A DNA stretch of 64,000 bases from Methanococcoides seepicolus (GTDB lineage Archaea; Halobacteriota; Methanosarcinia; Methanosarcinales; Methanosarcinaceae): the NCBI RefSeq assembly GCF_023684405.1, contig NZ_JAGSOI010000001.1:52123-116122 (forward strand). The letters run 5' to 3'. This document shows, one piece after another, positions 9,516-18,629 of the stretch (positions are counted from its first letter, which is position 1; each line of letters opens with the position of its first letter). The position numbers and the translations under genes were made by a program. Below the pieces are notes generated by a model that searched no databases, was not told the DNA's origin, and saw only the letters and a list, made by a program, of their open reading frames with translations.

Positions 9516-10201
9516 TGAAAAGGGAATACATTCGTTCGGTACTTAACGTATTTGCAAGATCGCCTTTTAAACCGCTTTACCTGCACGCATCAAAAGGTGT
9601 GGAGACGGTAAGAAAGCTCGATCAGGCGGTCAATGCATATTGCACTAATATGCCACTTGTTGAAGAGCTGAGCCATGAGATCGACAACATCGAGCATGAA
9701 GCGGACATTATCAAACAGACGATAAGAGGACAGCTTTCATCTTCGATAATGCTGCCTGTGAACGCAGAGGACCTGCTGAACTTTTTAAAGCCACAGGACT
9801 CCATCGCTGATGTGGCACAGGAAGCTGCATATATGCTTACTCTGAGACAATGCGACATGCCCGAGGGGATAAAGGACCAGATCTGTCAACTGAGTGCAGA
9901 GACATTGAAAACAGTGGAAATATACGAAACGCTGGTAGATTCGTTGAGCGAGCTCCTTGAAACATCATTTAGCAAACGAGATGTCGATGAAGCTCTGTCA
10001 CTCGTTCCGCAGATAGAAGAGATGGAGCATATCACAGACCTTATAGAGAAGGACCTTATCAAAGACATATATGCCCATGAAAAGGAACTTGGTGCTGTCG
10101 GAGTGTTCTATCTTATCGAACTTGTCAGAACTATTGCAGATATTGCAGATAAGACCGAACATGCAGCCGACAGGCTCAGAACAATGATAATCAGACGGTG
10201 A
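9515..10201 (+). CDS. DUF47 (PhoU-like) phosphate transport accessory protein
   Basis: An all-helical 228-residue protein of the DUF47 family, related to PhoU. Typical features are the helical bundle with SHEIDNIEHEADIIKQTIRG and ELVRTIADIADKTEHAADRL, whose E/D-x-x-A-D patterns bind metal clusters in PhoU relatives. The ATG at 9515 lies in the overlap with the permease stop and is preceded by AAGGGGGG. The longer frame back to 9440 runs inside the permease gene and is not used. The stop is directly abutted by the stop of the convergent FAD oxidoreductase, leaving no spacer. Confidence 0.9.
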   Translation: MKREYIRSVLNVFARSPFKPLYLHASKGVETVRKLDQAVNAYCTNMPLVEELSHEIDNIEHEADIIKQTIRGQLSSSIMLPVNAEDLLNFLKPQDSIADVAQEAAYMLTLRQCDMPEGIKDQICQLSAETLKTVEIYETLVDSLSELLETSFSKRDVDEALSLVPQIEEMEHITDLIEKDLIKDIYAHEKELGAVGVFYLIELVRTIADIADKTEHAADRLRTMIIRR

Positions 10202-11632
10202 TCAGTGAAGATTACCGTCCTCGTTCAACACTTTTAACATTTCAAGTATAGAATATGCAGCCCGGGTCACTCCCATGCTGCGTTTATCGGTATCCGTCCC
10301 TGCAACATAAAGATTCTTTACTGGAGTACGGATATCGGCAAATTTTCCATTGAGCGTCACTGCAGCTTTTTCAGGAACGATCACCTGATGATGCTTCATT
10401 TCTATGCGATCCTCGATGTTTGGAATGGCGCGGAAGATCGTCTCATAGGCGTTCTTTATATCCTTGGACTCATCATTGTCCTCATCCATGAAGAAAGCAA
10501 AACCTATCAACTGTTTTCCTTTAGGTGCAAGGGAAGGATCATAATTGCTTGTGGGCATCGCCCAGTAAGGGGTGTCCTTGAACCATATCTCAGACCCGAC
10601 ATATTTGAACTCATCCATCATCCTGTCAAGGCCAAGCCATAATGTGAGACTTTTAGAATGAACGATACCGTCAAGCAGCTCTTTGTAAGATGCCGGAAGG
10701 TCTTCGACCAGAGTGGGAAGGGATGTTGCAAATCCTGTGTATATCACAAGATCAGCACTATAGGCATTGTCCGCTTCGACACCCCAAGCCTTTCCATTAT
10801 CAGTGAATATCTTATGGACCTCACATCCGGTCTTAATTTCCACGGTCGAGGGAAGAGAATAAAGAATTGCATTGAGCAGGGATTTTAGGCCTTTTCGCGG
10901 ATATCCCTGGGAAAGACTGACCTTGTTGGAAGCAAGTCTTCCGAGGCAGGATAGGTTTATCCTTGAATGAAGTGAGAGATGGAGATTGGATGGGAGGACA
11001 GACTGAAGTATGGATTCGGTTTGAGGAGTGGATTCCTGTTTGATGATCTCTTCGAACTGTTCCTGAGTCACACTATCCCTTACAAAACTGCTTCCTGCCA
11101 GCACCCTCTGTGCAGATGTCTCTTTCATACAACGTCCGGAAAGGAAGTAGGATATAGCATCTGCGAAGTCGTAAGTGTCCTTTGAAAGGTTTGCAGGAAG
11201 GGAATCATAGACCGATTGGTCCGAGAGATCGATACCAAAGGAAGCCATTGTGAGAGACTTTGTGATGGCCTGAGTAATTGCAAGGCGGTCAAGTTTGGGA
11301 AAAACGTCAAATGTGACGAATTCTTTGATCGTTGAGGGAACTTTTACAAAACGTTCCTCGGTCCTTACATAATACTGACCGTAGTCCTCGAATACCGGCT
11401 GATAATCAAAATAGTTATCCATAAGCCGCCTGAGCGGACCTTCCGCAAGATGGGTGATCGCATGCGGACCGGTGTCTACCTGATAACCATCCACTGTGTA
11501 ACTGTTGCAGTTTCCCCCAACAGAGTCCTGCTTTTCAAGCACCAGCACTTTTTTGCCATGCTTTGATAATGTAAGTGCGGCCAGAAGACCGGTCACGCCG
11601 GCTCCGACCACGATAACATCATATTTATCCAT
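10202..11632 (-). CDS. FAD-dependent oxidoreductase, phytoene-desaturase-like
   Basis: A 476-residue flavoprotein of the amine oxidase/phytoene desaturase superfamily. The N-terminal Rossmann motif VIVVGAGVTGLLAAL (residues 7-21) is followed by VLVLEKQDSVGGNCNSY. The C-terminal FAD motif NLYVAGTDTDKRSMGVTRAA also fits the family. The substrate could be a polyprenyl chain or a carotenoid precursor; geranylgeranyl reductases differ at the C-terminus. No isoprenoid gene is next to it. The start codon abuts the purC stop with no spacer, so it is the second gene of a purC operon, although a metabolic link to purine synthesis is not obvious. Confidence 0.8.
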   Translation of the reverse strand: MDKYDVIVVGAGVTGLLAALTLSKHGKKVLVLEKQDSVGGNCNSYTVDGYQVDTGPHAITHLAEGPLRRLMDNYFDYQPVFEDYGQYYVRTEERFVKVPSTIKEFVTFDVFPKLDRLAITQAITKSLTMASFGIDLSDQSVYDSLPANLSKDTYDFADAISYFLSGRCMKETSAQRVLAGSSFVRDSVTQEQFEEIIKQESTPQTESILQSVLPSNLHLSLHSRINLSCLGRLASNKVSLSQGYPRKGLKSLLNAILYSLPSTVEIKTGCEVHKIFTDNGKAWGVEADNAYSADLVIYTGFATSLPTLVEDLPASYKELLDGIVHSKSLTLWLGLDRMMDEFKYVGSEIWFKDTPYWAMPTSNYDPSLAPKGKQLIGFAFFMDEDNDESKDIKNAYETIFRAIPNIEDRIEMKHHQVIVPEKAAVTLNGKFADIRTPVKNLYVAGTDTDKRSMGVTRAAYSILEMLKVLNEDGNLH

Positions 11633-12349
11633 TTACTCCTCGAATATATCAGGGACAAGCCTGCGTGCAACCTTTTCATATGCTTTTGAAAGGTCACCTT
11701 TATCGAACCTGAACAGGTCCTTGTCCATGGATTCACCGGTCTCAACGTCCCAGAACCTGCAGGTGTCACAGGATATCTCATCAGCAAGGACGATCTCGCC
11801 GTCCACCCTGCCGAACTCAAGTTTGAAGTCAGGAAGCAGGAAACCATTGCTCTCAAGATAGCCCTTGAGGATATCGTTGATCTTCAATGCCATGCTGCGA
11901 ATGAAATCGATCTCTTCACGTGTAGCGACACCCATTGCAACTGCGACATCATCATTGATCATAGGATCGCCGAACTCATCGCTCTTGTAATCGAATACAA
12001 GAACGGGCTCTTTGAAGACGGTACCTTCTTCAATGGGATACTTGCGAGTGATAGAACCTGCTGCGATGTTCCTTGGAATTACCTCGATGAGAATTATATC
12101 AACTTTCTTTACGAGCATCTCATTGCCGGAAACCATACCAAGATAGTGTGTTTTAATACCTTCTTCTTCGAGCATCTCGAAGATCTTCCTTGATATCTGA
12201 GCATTGTAGTAACCCTTATTCGTTGCTTCACTTTTCTTCTTGCCGTCAAAAGCTGTGAGGCTGTCCCTGAACTCTGAGATAAGCTCATTCGGGTTTTCGG
12301 TCTTATAAATGGTCTTTGCTTTGCCTGAGTAAAGTTCTTCCGTTTTCAT
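11633..12349 (-). CDS. purC: SAICAR synthetase
   Basis: Phosphoribosylaminoimidazole-succinocarboxamide synthase (238 aa), which joins aspartate to CAIR with ATP in purine synthesis. Signatures are [16 protein letters not shown] near the N-terminus, [26 protein letters not shown] for substrate binding, and [14 protein letters not shown] near the C-terminus. The ATG at 12349 is preferred because GGAG lies nine bases upstream; a TTG at 12364 would overlap that site. It is divergent from nikR across an AT-rich gap. Confidence 0.96.
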   Translation of the reverse strand: MKTEELYSGKAKTIYKTENPNELISEFRDSLTAFDGKKKSEATNKGYYNAQISRKIFEMLEEEGIKTHYLGMVSGNEMLVKKVDIILIEVIPRNIAAGSITRKYPIEEGTVFKEPVLVFDYKSDEFGDPMINDDVAVAMGVATREEIDFIRSMALKINDILKGYLESNGFLLPDFKLEFGRVDGEIVLADEISCDTCRFWDVETGESMDKDLFRFDKGDLSKAYEKVARRLVPDIFEE

Positions 12350-12522
12350 GAATTTGGTCTCCAAATAGATAGTTTACATTTTGTTAATTATGGATACCAT
12401 ATAGCACACTTAAATATAAATATATATTCTAGTGCGTTTTTCGATATGAAATAACAACTAAAATAATAAAAGTGATACAAAATGTTATTACCTTTTATGC
12501 CTATTGTGATGCAGGTGAAATT

Positions 12523-12945
12523 ATGGAACATGAACTAATGAGAATAGGCGTCTCACTTCCAGACAATCTGTTGAATAAATTCGATTCGATCATAGAGAGC
12601 AGAGGGTATTCTTCACGTTCAGAAGGCATCAGGGATTCAATACGCAACTACATCAATCAGTATGAATGGATGAGCGACATAAGGGGAAGGCGCGTAGGAA
12701 CTATCACTATCATCTATGACCATACCAAAAGAGGACTTTCAAATGCTATCACTGATATCCAGCATGATTATTCAGACCTGATCAAGTCCTCAACACATAT
12801 CCACCTTGACCATGATAACTGTCTTGAGGTCGTTATCTTTGACGGGGAAGGAGAACTTATCAAGGAGATGGACGAGAGATTAATGGCACTTAAAGGGGTT
12901 AAGTACGTGAAATTGAACACCGCACCACCGGCAGAAAAGATCTGA
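12523..12945 (+). CDS. nikR: nickel-responsive regulator NikR
   Basis: A 140-residue ribbon-helix-helix repressor that binds nickel. The N-terminal DNA-binding half reads [18 protein letters not shown] and [14 protein letters not shown]. The C-terminal ACT-like half holds the nickel ligands: a His in DIQHDYSD and the [13 protein letters not shown] motif with two His and a Cys. Nickel control matters here because methyl-CoM reductase (F430), CO dehydrogenase and hydrogenases all need it. The ATG at 12523 has GGTGA six bases upstream; a longer frame from 12472 has no such site. No nickel transporter gene is in the window. Confidence 0.95.
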   Translation: MEHELMRIGVSLPDNLLNKFDSIIESRGYSSRSEGIRDSIRNYINQYEWMSDIRGRRVGTITIIYDHTKRGLSNAITDIQHDYSDLIKSSTHIHLDHDNCLEVVIFDGEGELIKEMDERLMALKGVKYVKLNTAPPAEKI

Positions 12946-13316
12946 AGATACTGCCACATTTCTTTTTTGAGATATGTTTGGTCAGAATGATGTTTCTGAA
13001 CGTTATTGAGATCTAAAGACATTGAGAAAAGTAGAGGGGATGATGGAGGCACAGTGTGCCCCCTGGTCCGGTGCATAGTAATGACGCAAACCAAATCGTT
13101 TTTCTCGTACGACATCACCACCGAGTCAATTCAGTAGCTTTAAGCGCACAATAAAATAAAATATACAGTAATGATATATTAACTTATGGAATGATTTTTA
13201 GAAGTTATGATTATAATCATAATGATGATTTGGATGTCAAAGTGAAAATCGAAGGCGGGAAAAACACCCAACCAAGATAATATCAGAGAATCGAAGAGAT
13301 CCATTCGAACAAATTA
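12946..13316. other. non-coding stretch with two palindromes
   Basis: No credible gene. It holds an 18-bp perfect palindrome TTATGATTATAATCATAA at 13205-13222 and a near-perfect one, GGAGGCACA-G-TGTGCCCCC, at 13045-13063. Either could be an operator or the foot of an RNA hairpin. nikR ends just upstream. Confidence 0.6.
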
Positions 13317-13717
13317 GACCGAAAATAGTCCATAACAAAAAATGAGAAAGAGGGGATGTAAGCGGGCCTCACCACAAAGCCCGCTTTGGTTTCGATAATA
13401 TCGACACCAACAAAGGCCGTACCACCACACCCTTTGTTTCGATTTTGTACCACACCACTCATAGTGTAGAAGGAAGAGAACTGCAATAGTCCTCAATATA
13501 TACAAGTGGTACAATACTATATTAACTTTATGAAGGACTTAAAGGAGTCATGATACCCATCATAATGCGAAATTGATATATTGATCTCAGACCCACAAAA
13601 GCCATGAGAAGAGAACCATTTTTAGAGATATCCAATGAGGTATTGTTGAAGATCAGGTAGGGAGCGATCTTGTCGATCGCCAGAGAATTCGAAAGAACAT
13701 GGTGACCACAATATGAT
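13317..13717. repeat. 401-bp tandem duplication, upstream copy (with epimerase 5' relic)
   Basis: The first of two directly repeated units; the second begins at 13718. The core at about 13317-13440 is nearly identical in both. It holds a hairpin AGCGGGC (13361-13367) with GCCCGCT (13379-13385), then TCGAT-AAT-ATCGA flanked by TTGGT/ACCAA, then AACAAAGG with CCTTTGTT. Inside each copy is a 50-bp subrepeat beginning GGCC and containing CTTTG-TTTCGAT. The right part keeps about 55-75% match and ends in a decayed gene start listed separately. A one-base difference (GATGTAAGC against GATTAAGC) shifts every reading frame between copies, which argues against a coding role. Confidence 0.85.
13630..13713 (+). 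pseudogene. truncated relic of the epimerase gene start
   Basis: Just where the real epimerase gene begins in the second repeat copy, the first copy carries a degraded match. AGGTAGGGAGCGATCTTGTC corresponds to AGGTCGGAAGCTATCTTGTC in codons 12-18 of the intact gene. Relative to that gene the ATG has become ATC, an in-frame TGA follows, and nine bases are missing. Similarity fades by about 13713, where the next repeat copy starts. The duplication therefore once included the gene's 5' end, and only the downstream copy kept a full gene. Confidence 0.6.
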
Positions 13718-14030
13718 GACCGAAAATAATCCATAACAAAAAATGAGAAAGAGGGGATTAAGCGGGCCTCACCACAAAGCCCGCTTTGGTTTCGATAATA
13801 TCGACACCAACAAAGGCCGTACCACCACACCCTTTGTTTCGATTTTGTACCACACCACATATAATGTAGAGAGGAGAGAACTGCAATGGTCCTCAAAATA
13901 TACAAGTGACACAATACTATATTAACATTATGAAAGACTTGCATATGTGATGATGCTCATAATAATGTGATATTAATATATTAAACCCAGATTCACAAAG
14001 TCCATATAAAAGAAAACCATTTTCAGAGAT
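13718..14030. repeat. 401-bp tandem duplication, downstream copy: probable epimerase leader
   Basis: Second repeat unit, running directly into the epimerase ATG at 14031. It holds the same hairpin AGCGGGC (13761-13767) with GCCCGCT (13779-13785) and the same following stems. Because it is immediately 5' of an intact gene it may be a promoter plus structured leader. Minus-strand open frames of up to 138 codons here use different frames in the two copies and look spurious. Confidence 0.75.
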
Positions 14031-14930
14031 ATGCAAAGAGTTCTTATTACCGGCGGTTTGGGCCAGGTCGGAAGCTATCTTGTCGATCACCTCCATGAAG
14101 ATAACGAAGTGACTGTACTCGATAACTATTCCTCCACGACAAGAGAGATGCTTCCTGAAGATGTACCTGTGATAAAAGCAGACATAAGGGAAGATGTTTC
14201 AGAACACGTACAAAATGCCGATGTGATCATACATACTGCCGCCCAGATAAGCGTTGTAAGGTCGATGAACGAACCTCTTTTCGATGCACAAAACAATATT
14301 ATGGGTACGTTGAACCTGCTTGAGGAAGCACGCCATGCGGATATTGAAAGATTTGTGTATTTCAGTTCAGCTGCTACCTACGGAAACCCTGTTGAGTTGC
14401 CAATACCTGAAACACATACGCAAGAGCCATTATCACCATATGGTGCCAGTAAGCTTGCAGGAGAAAAATATTGCCTTATGTATAACAAGGCATACGGATT
14501 ACCAACGACCTGCATAAGGCCTTTCAATATATACAGCCCCAGACAGGACCCCTCGAACCCGTATTCAGGAGTTATCTCAAAGTTCATGGATAAAGTATCA
14601 GGAGGATCTGCCCCGATGATCTTTGGTGACGGGGAGCAGACCAGGGATTTCATCCATGTTCAGGATGTTGTGGATCTGGTGGAGTTTATGATCTCGAAGA
14701 AAGCGGCCATTGGAGATGTTTTCAATGCAGCTACAGGCAAGGCCACCACTATCAATGAGCTTGCAGAGATCATTATAGAACTATTCGAAAAGGATGTCAA
14801 GGCAGCTCATAAAGAACCACTTGCAGGAGATATAAAACACAGTGTAGCCGATATTTCAAAGGCTGAGAAACTGGGATTCGCTCCGAAAGTGGATCTGAGA
14901 AAAGGACTTGAACAATTTTTGGAAAAATGA
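14031..14930 (+). CDS. NAD-dependent nucleotide-sugar epimerase/dehydratase
   Basis: A 299-residue extended short-chain dehydrogenase related to UDP-glucose 4-epimerase. The NAD-binding motif LITGGLGQVGSYL starts at residue 5, the catalytic pair is Tyr137 and Lys141 in SPYGASKLAGEK, and the FSSAATYG serine region precedes it. RPFNIYSPRQDPSNPYSGVI is the usual sugar-nucleotide binding segment. Substrate cannot be fixed from sequence; UDP-hexose for surface glycan or glycoprotein is likely. It stands alone behind a duplicated leader region, and other sugar-nucleotide genes lie at 22.5-24.9 kb. Confidence 0.9.
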   Translation: MQRVLITGGLGQVGSYLVDHLHEDNEVTVLDNYSSTTREMLPEDVPVIKADIREDVSEHVQNADVIIHTAAQISVVRSMNEPLFDAQNNIMGTLNLLEEARHADIERFVYFSSAATYGNPVELPIPETHTQEPLSPYGASKLAGEKYCLMYNKAYGLPTTCIRPFNIYSPRQDPSNPYSGVISKFMDKVSGGSAPMIFGDGEQTRDFIHVQDVVDLVEFMISKKAAIGDVFNAATGKATTINELAEIIIELFEKDVKAAHKEPLAGDIKHSVADISKAEKLGFAPKVDLRKGLEQFLEK

Positions 14931-15369
14931 AATATGATGAGGCTAAGAATTGCCTCATTTTAAATTTAATTCCCACAGGAGATGCGATCTACACAGTATG
15001 CAGCTTCTTCATCGTTTAGCTATGTAAATGCAAATTTGCGGAGTTATTCGCGATACCATCTTATTCTTTAGCAATATCTTCGATAGTTACAATACACATC
15101 CCCGACACCTACCGGGGCTGATGTTTCTGAATTGTAAAAGGATACACATATCCTTTAGATCTGCATATCAAAACCAATCGCGAGTGACAAAAATACAGAA
15201 GAGAGATAAAGAGACATCCAATATGAAGAAGGCAAAATTAATTTGATCTAAATTGAATATTTAAATATGACATCACAAGTATATTAACTTTATCAAAATT
15301 ATAAAAACAGGACATGGAACCACATATTATTTATGTATTGGAACAGATAAAATAATAAAACAATTAAGG
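14931..15369. other. gene-free stretch before cdc48
   Basis: No supported gene. An open frame of 72 codons at 15028-15246 has no ribosome-binding site or family likeness. AT-rich sequence from about 15245 to 15360 probably includes the cdc48 promoter. Confidence 0.5.
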
Positions 15370-15378
15370 ATGAGACCA

Positions 15379-17595
15379 ATGGAAGAACTACAGATCAAAG
15401 TAGAGAAAGCACATCCAATCGATTTTGGACGGGGTATCATACGTCTTGATCCGAGCACATTGCTCAGTTTACAGCTATCTCCAGGGGACATTGTGGAGAT
15501 CGTTGGGAAAAAGAGAACCGCAGCTAAGGTATGGCGTGCAGACCGTCAGGACTGGGGACAGGGGATAGGTCGTATCGATGGGTTCACCCGTCAAAATGCA
15601 GGAGTAGGTATTGGGGAAAGGGTTCACATCCATAGGACCGAGATACTTGTGGCGGAGAAGGTCATACTGGCACCTCCTGAAGGTGTGATGATGGAATTCG
15701 GTTCTAACATAACCGCTATCATCAAACATAATATACTGAAACGTCCGTTCGTTGCAGGGGATATCATTCCAATAACAAGTTCAATGACCCAATCAGTACC
15801 TGGAAATCAGGCGATACCTCTTGTTGCTATTAAGAGCGAGCCTGAAGAAGGCATTTTGATGGTCAATGAGAGTACAGAAATAGAACTGCGCCAGAAACCT
15901 GTGGAAGGTTATGAGGACACTGCCAGCGGCATCACTTATGAGGATATTGGCGGTCTTGGGGACGAGATCCAGAGGGTCCGCGAGATGATAGAGCTGCCTC
16001 TGAAGCATCATGAGATCTTCCAGAGACTCAATGTCGAACCTCCCAAAGGGATTATCCTTCATGGACCTCCAGGCACGGGAAAGACACTTATTGCAAAGGC
16101 AGTTGCCAATGAATCAAGGGCGAATTTCCTTTATGTTGCAGGTCCTGAGATAATGGGACGGTTCTATGGAGAGAGCGAGGAACGCCTGAGAAAGATATTC
16201 GAGGAAGCGGCCGAGAATGCGCCTTCCATCATATTCATAGATGAGATAGATTCCATTGCCCCAAAACGTGAGAACGTGACAGGTGAGGTCGAACGCAGGG
16301 TAGTGGCCCAGCTTTTGACGCTTATGGATGGCATGGATGAGAGAGGACAGATAGTCGTTATCGGAGCTACCAACCGCGTGGACTCCATCGACCCGGCCCT
16401 TCGCAGACCGGGAAGATTCGACCGTGAGATAGAGATAGGGGTGCCGGATAGCGATGACAGGCTGGAAGTGCTCCAGATACATACTCGCGGAATGCCGCTT
16501 GCGGAAGATGTAGATCTTGAACATCTCTCCACCTACACCCAGGGTTTTGTGGGTGCGGACCTGCTTTCACTTGTCCAGGAAGCTTCAATGCGGTCCCTGC
16601 GCAGGATCATCCCAGAGATAAATCTTGATGAGGATGAGATCCCACAGGAAGTACTGGAAAAGCTCATTGTCCAGGCTGATGATTTTGAGGAAGCACTTAA
16701 GGAAGTGGAACCTTCCGCCATGAGAGAGGTGCTTGTGGAAATACCGTCCATTACATGGGAGGATGTTGGTGGTCTTGATGATGCGAAGCAGGAGATCGTC
16801 GAAGCTGTCGAGTGGCCGCTGAAACATCCGGACAGGATCATTGAGATGGGGATCAAGGCGCCTAAGGGGATCTTACTGTATGGTCCGCCAGGTACCGGAA
16901 AGACCCTTATTGCACAGGCTGTGGCAAATGAGGCGAATGCTAATTTCATTAGCATAAAGGGACCACAGATGCTGTCAAAGTTCGTGGGTGAGTCCGAGAA
17001 GGCTGTACGTGATACTTTCAAGAAAGCAAGACAGGTATCCCCTTGCATCATCTTCTTCGATGAGATAGATTCCATTGCTACAACGAGGATGGCAGATAGT
17101 GAGACCGGAAGAAGCTCACAACAGGTCGTCAATCAATTGTTGACAGAGCTTGACGGATTGGAGCCTCTAAAGGAAGTAGTAGTTATTGCTGCTACCAACA
17201 GACCGGATATGCTCGATCCTGCCCTGATGCGTTCAGGAAGGTTTGACAGACTTGTGCTTGTAGGCAGTTCCACGATCCAGGGAAGGGAAAGTATATTCAA
17301 CATCCATACCCGCAACGTGCCGCTGGATAGCGATGTCAGTATCCAGGAGCTTGCTACCATGACCGAAGGGTATGTAGGGGCTGATATAGAATCAGTGTGC
17401 AGAGAGGCTGCAATGCTTGCACTGCGCGAGGATTTTGATGCTGAGAAGGTAAAGGCAAGGCATTTCTTTGCTGCAATCGAGAAGGTCAAGCCTACGATTA
17501 CAGAGGATATGGCCGAATTCTATAACAAGGTCCAGGACAAACTTAAGGGTGGAACTCATAAACAAGAAACAAGTTCTTATATGGGTTACATGTAA
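15379..17595 (+). CDS. Cdc48/VAT-type AAA+ ATPase
   Basis: Archaeal p97/VCP homologue (738 aa), a hexameric unfoldase that extracts or unfolds proteins and can feed the proteasome. Domain order is an N-terminal double-psi barrel plus clamp (residues 1-185), the D1 ring with Walker A GPPGTGKT near 229 and Walker [11 protein letters not shown], and the D2 ring with a second GPPGTGKT near 501 and [10 protein letters not shown]. Both rings keep the DE of Walker B. The C-terminus ends in MGYM, with the penultimate Tyr typical of proteasome-docking tails, although Gly replaces the usual hydrophobic residue. ATG 15379 sits six bases after GGATGA; ATG 15370 is the alternative. A PRC-barrel gene follows 33 bp later. 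Confidence 0.95.
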   Translation: MEELQIKVEKAHPIDFGRGIIRLDPSTLLSLQLSPGDIVEIVGKKRTAAKVWRADRQDWGQGIGRIDGFTRQNAGVGIGERVHIHRTEILVAEKVILAPPEGVMMEFGSNITAIIKHNILKRPFVAGDIIPITSSMTQSVPGNQAIPLVAIKSEPEEGILMVNESTEIELRQKPVEGYEDTASGITYEDIGGLGDEIQRVREMIELPLKHHEIFQRLNVEPPKGIILHGPPGTGKTLIAKAVANESRANFLYVAGPEIMGRFYGESEERLRKIFEEAAENAPSIIFIDEIDSIAPKRENVTGEVERRVVAQLLTLMDGMDERGQIVVIGATNRVDSIDPALRRPGRFDREIEIGVPDSDDRLEVLQIHTRGMPLAEDVDLEHLSTYTQGFVGADLLSLVQEASMRSLRRIIPEINLDEDEIPQEVLEKLIVQADDFEEALKEVEPSAMREVLVEIPSITWEDVGGLDDAKQEIVEAVEWPLKHPDRIIEMGIKAPKGILLYGPPGTGKTLIAQAVANEANANFISIKGPQMLSKFVGESEKAVRDTFKKARQVSPCIIFFDEIDSIATTRMADSETGRSSQQVVNQLLTELDGLEPLKEVVVIAATNRPDMLDPALMRSGRFDRLVLVGSSTIQGRESIFNIHTRNVPLDSDVSIQELATMTEGYVGADIESVCREAAMLALREDFDAEKVKARHFFAAIEKVKPTITEDMAEFYNKVQDKLKGGTHKQETSSYMGYM

Positions 17596-17628
17596 AGATT
17601 CTACTAAATATTCAAAGGGAGATAAAGG

Positions 17629-17898
17629 ATGGCAAAAGTGTTTGCAAAGAACCTGACCAATAAACAGGTAATGGCCACAGATGGAACCGAGCTAGGCGTA
17701 CTGAACAATATAGTGATGGAAAATAAGACAGGTGAGTTGGAAAACCTTATCATTAAGCCGGATATCGGCCTGGATACTTCCAAATATCAAAAGGACGGAC
17801 AGTACATCGTCGTTTCTTTTGATGCGGTCAGTGCTATCAAGGATTACATAGTTGTTGATAAGCTCATGGCGAAAAGCCTGCCACGCAACAACCTGTAA
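17629..17898 (+). CDS. PRC-barrel domain protein
   Basis: An 89-residue protein consisting of a single PRC barrel, the small beta-barrel found in photosynthetic reaction centre H subunits and RimM. VFAKNLTNKQVMATDGTELG and the later YIVVSFDAVSAIKDYIVVD fit archaeal stand-alone members. These are abundant in methanogens, and their role is unclear; links to cell division or RNA metabolism have been suggested for some. A GGGAGAT ribosome-binding site precedes the ATG, and the gene lies 33 bp after cdc48, so they are probably cotranscribed. Confidence 0.9.
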   Translation: MAKVFAKNLTNKQVMATDGTELGVLNNIVMENKTGELENLIIKPDIGLDTSKYQKDGQYIVVSFDAVSAIKDYIVVDKLMAKSLPRNNL

Positions 17899-17911
17899 TT
17901 CCCTTTTTTAT

Positions 17912-18592
17912 TTAGAGCAGGCCATTGGAGATAGCATACTCAATGGCCTCAAGGGTACCTTTGCCAAAGGACGCCTGGGTCATGTATTTTGCAGCCAGTC
18001 TTGCTTCATTGTCTGCATTGCCGACTGCAATCCCAAACCCTGCGACTTGCATCATTTCGGCATCGTTACATGAGTCGCCGATGGCAAGATAATCTGAGGG
18101 TTCAAGCCCCATAAGCTCTGCAACTGTCACTAGCCCTGTGCCTTTATTCATGCTACTGCTTTTGATGTGGATGGCATAACCGGTGTCGATGATCTCTATG
18201 TCAATACCGTGTTCTGAGACGGTCCTGCGGAGATCTTCGACTGCGACATCCCTGTTAAGTACGACCTCGGTCTTGCGATATGCAGCATCGAGCTTTACCA
18301 ATTCATAATATTGAGAAAGCAGCTCATAGGCTTTTTCGCATTCTTCTTTGCCATCGGCTATAATGGAAGGACTGTCAAAACCGGTGGAGACCACGCCCCC
18401 GTTCTCTGCTATTACGATGCCGCTGATGCCTATGAGCTTTGCAGCGGCGTGGACATAGCATAGAGGATTGCCTGTAGACAGGATCACCGGTACGTTCAAT
18501 TCGCGAAATCTTTTTGCGACATCGAGGTCCAGTGACCTGTTTGGGTTGGTTATAGTTCCGTCAATATCAATGACAATAGCTTTGAGGACCAT
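17912..18592 (-). CDS. pgp: phosphoglycolate phosphatase, archaeal HAD type
   Basis: A 226-residue HAD-superfamily hydrolase. The nucleophile motif is IVIDIDGTIT (Asp9 and Asp11), the second motif is VILSTGN, and the last is YLAIGDSCNDAEMM, with a type IIB cap between. This matches the archaeal phosphoglycolate phosphatase subfamily (TA0175-like), which removes phosphate from 2-phosphoglycolate; a related sugar phosphatase role cannot be ruled out. It ends convergently with the PRC-barrel gene, with only 13 bp between them, and lies 37 bp downstream of radA on the same strand. Confidence 0.88.
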   Translation of the reverse strand: MVLKAIVIDIDGTITNPNRSLDLDVAKRFRELNVPVILSTGNPLCYVHAAAKLIGISGIVIAENGGVVSTGFDSPSIIADGKEECEKAYELLSQYYELVKLDAAYRKTEVVLNRDVAVEDLRRTVSEHGIDIEIIDTGYAIHIKSSSMNKGTGLVTVAELMGLEPSDYLAIGDSCNDAEMMQVAGFGIAVGNADNEARLAAKYMTQASFGKGTLEAIEYAISNGLL

Positions 18593-18629
18593 GCCACCAG
18601 ATATGACGAAGAAACATATAATTGTTTAC

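Noticed and set aside
12361..12472. NikR operator in the purC-nikR gap (GCAC ... GTGC)
   Set aside because: Only four bases pair over a long AT-rich spacer, too weak to call.
13528..13944. Minus-strand frame of 138 codons across the tandem duplication
   Set aside because: The two repeat copies would be read in different frames because of a one-base indel, and the product (Trp/Cys-rich) fits no family.
13317..14030. Possible CRISPR array
   Set aside because: Only two long copies 401 bp apart, with no short regularly spaced repeats.
15028..15246. 72-codon frame upstream of cdc48
   Set aside because: No ribosome-binding site, biased composition and no recognisable motif.
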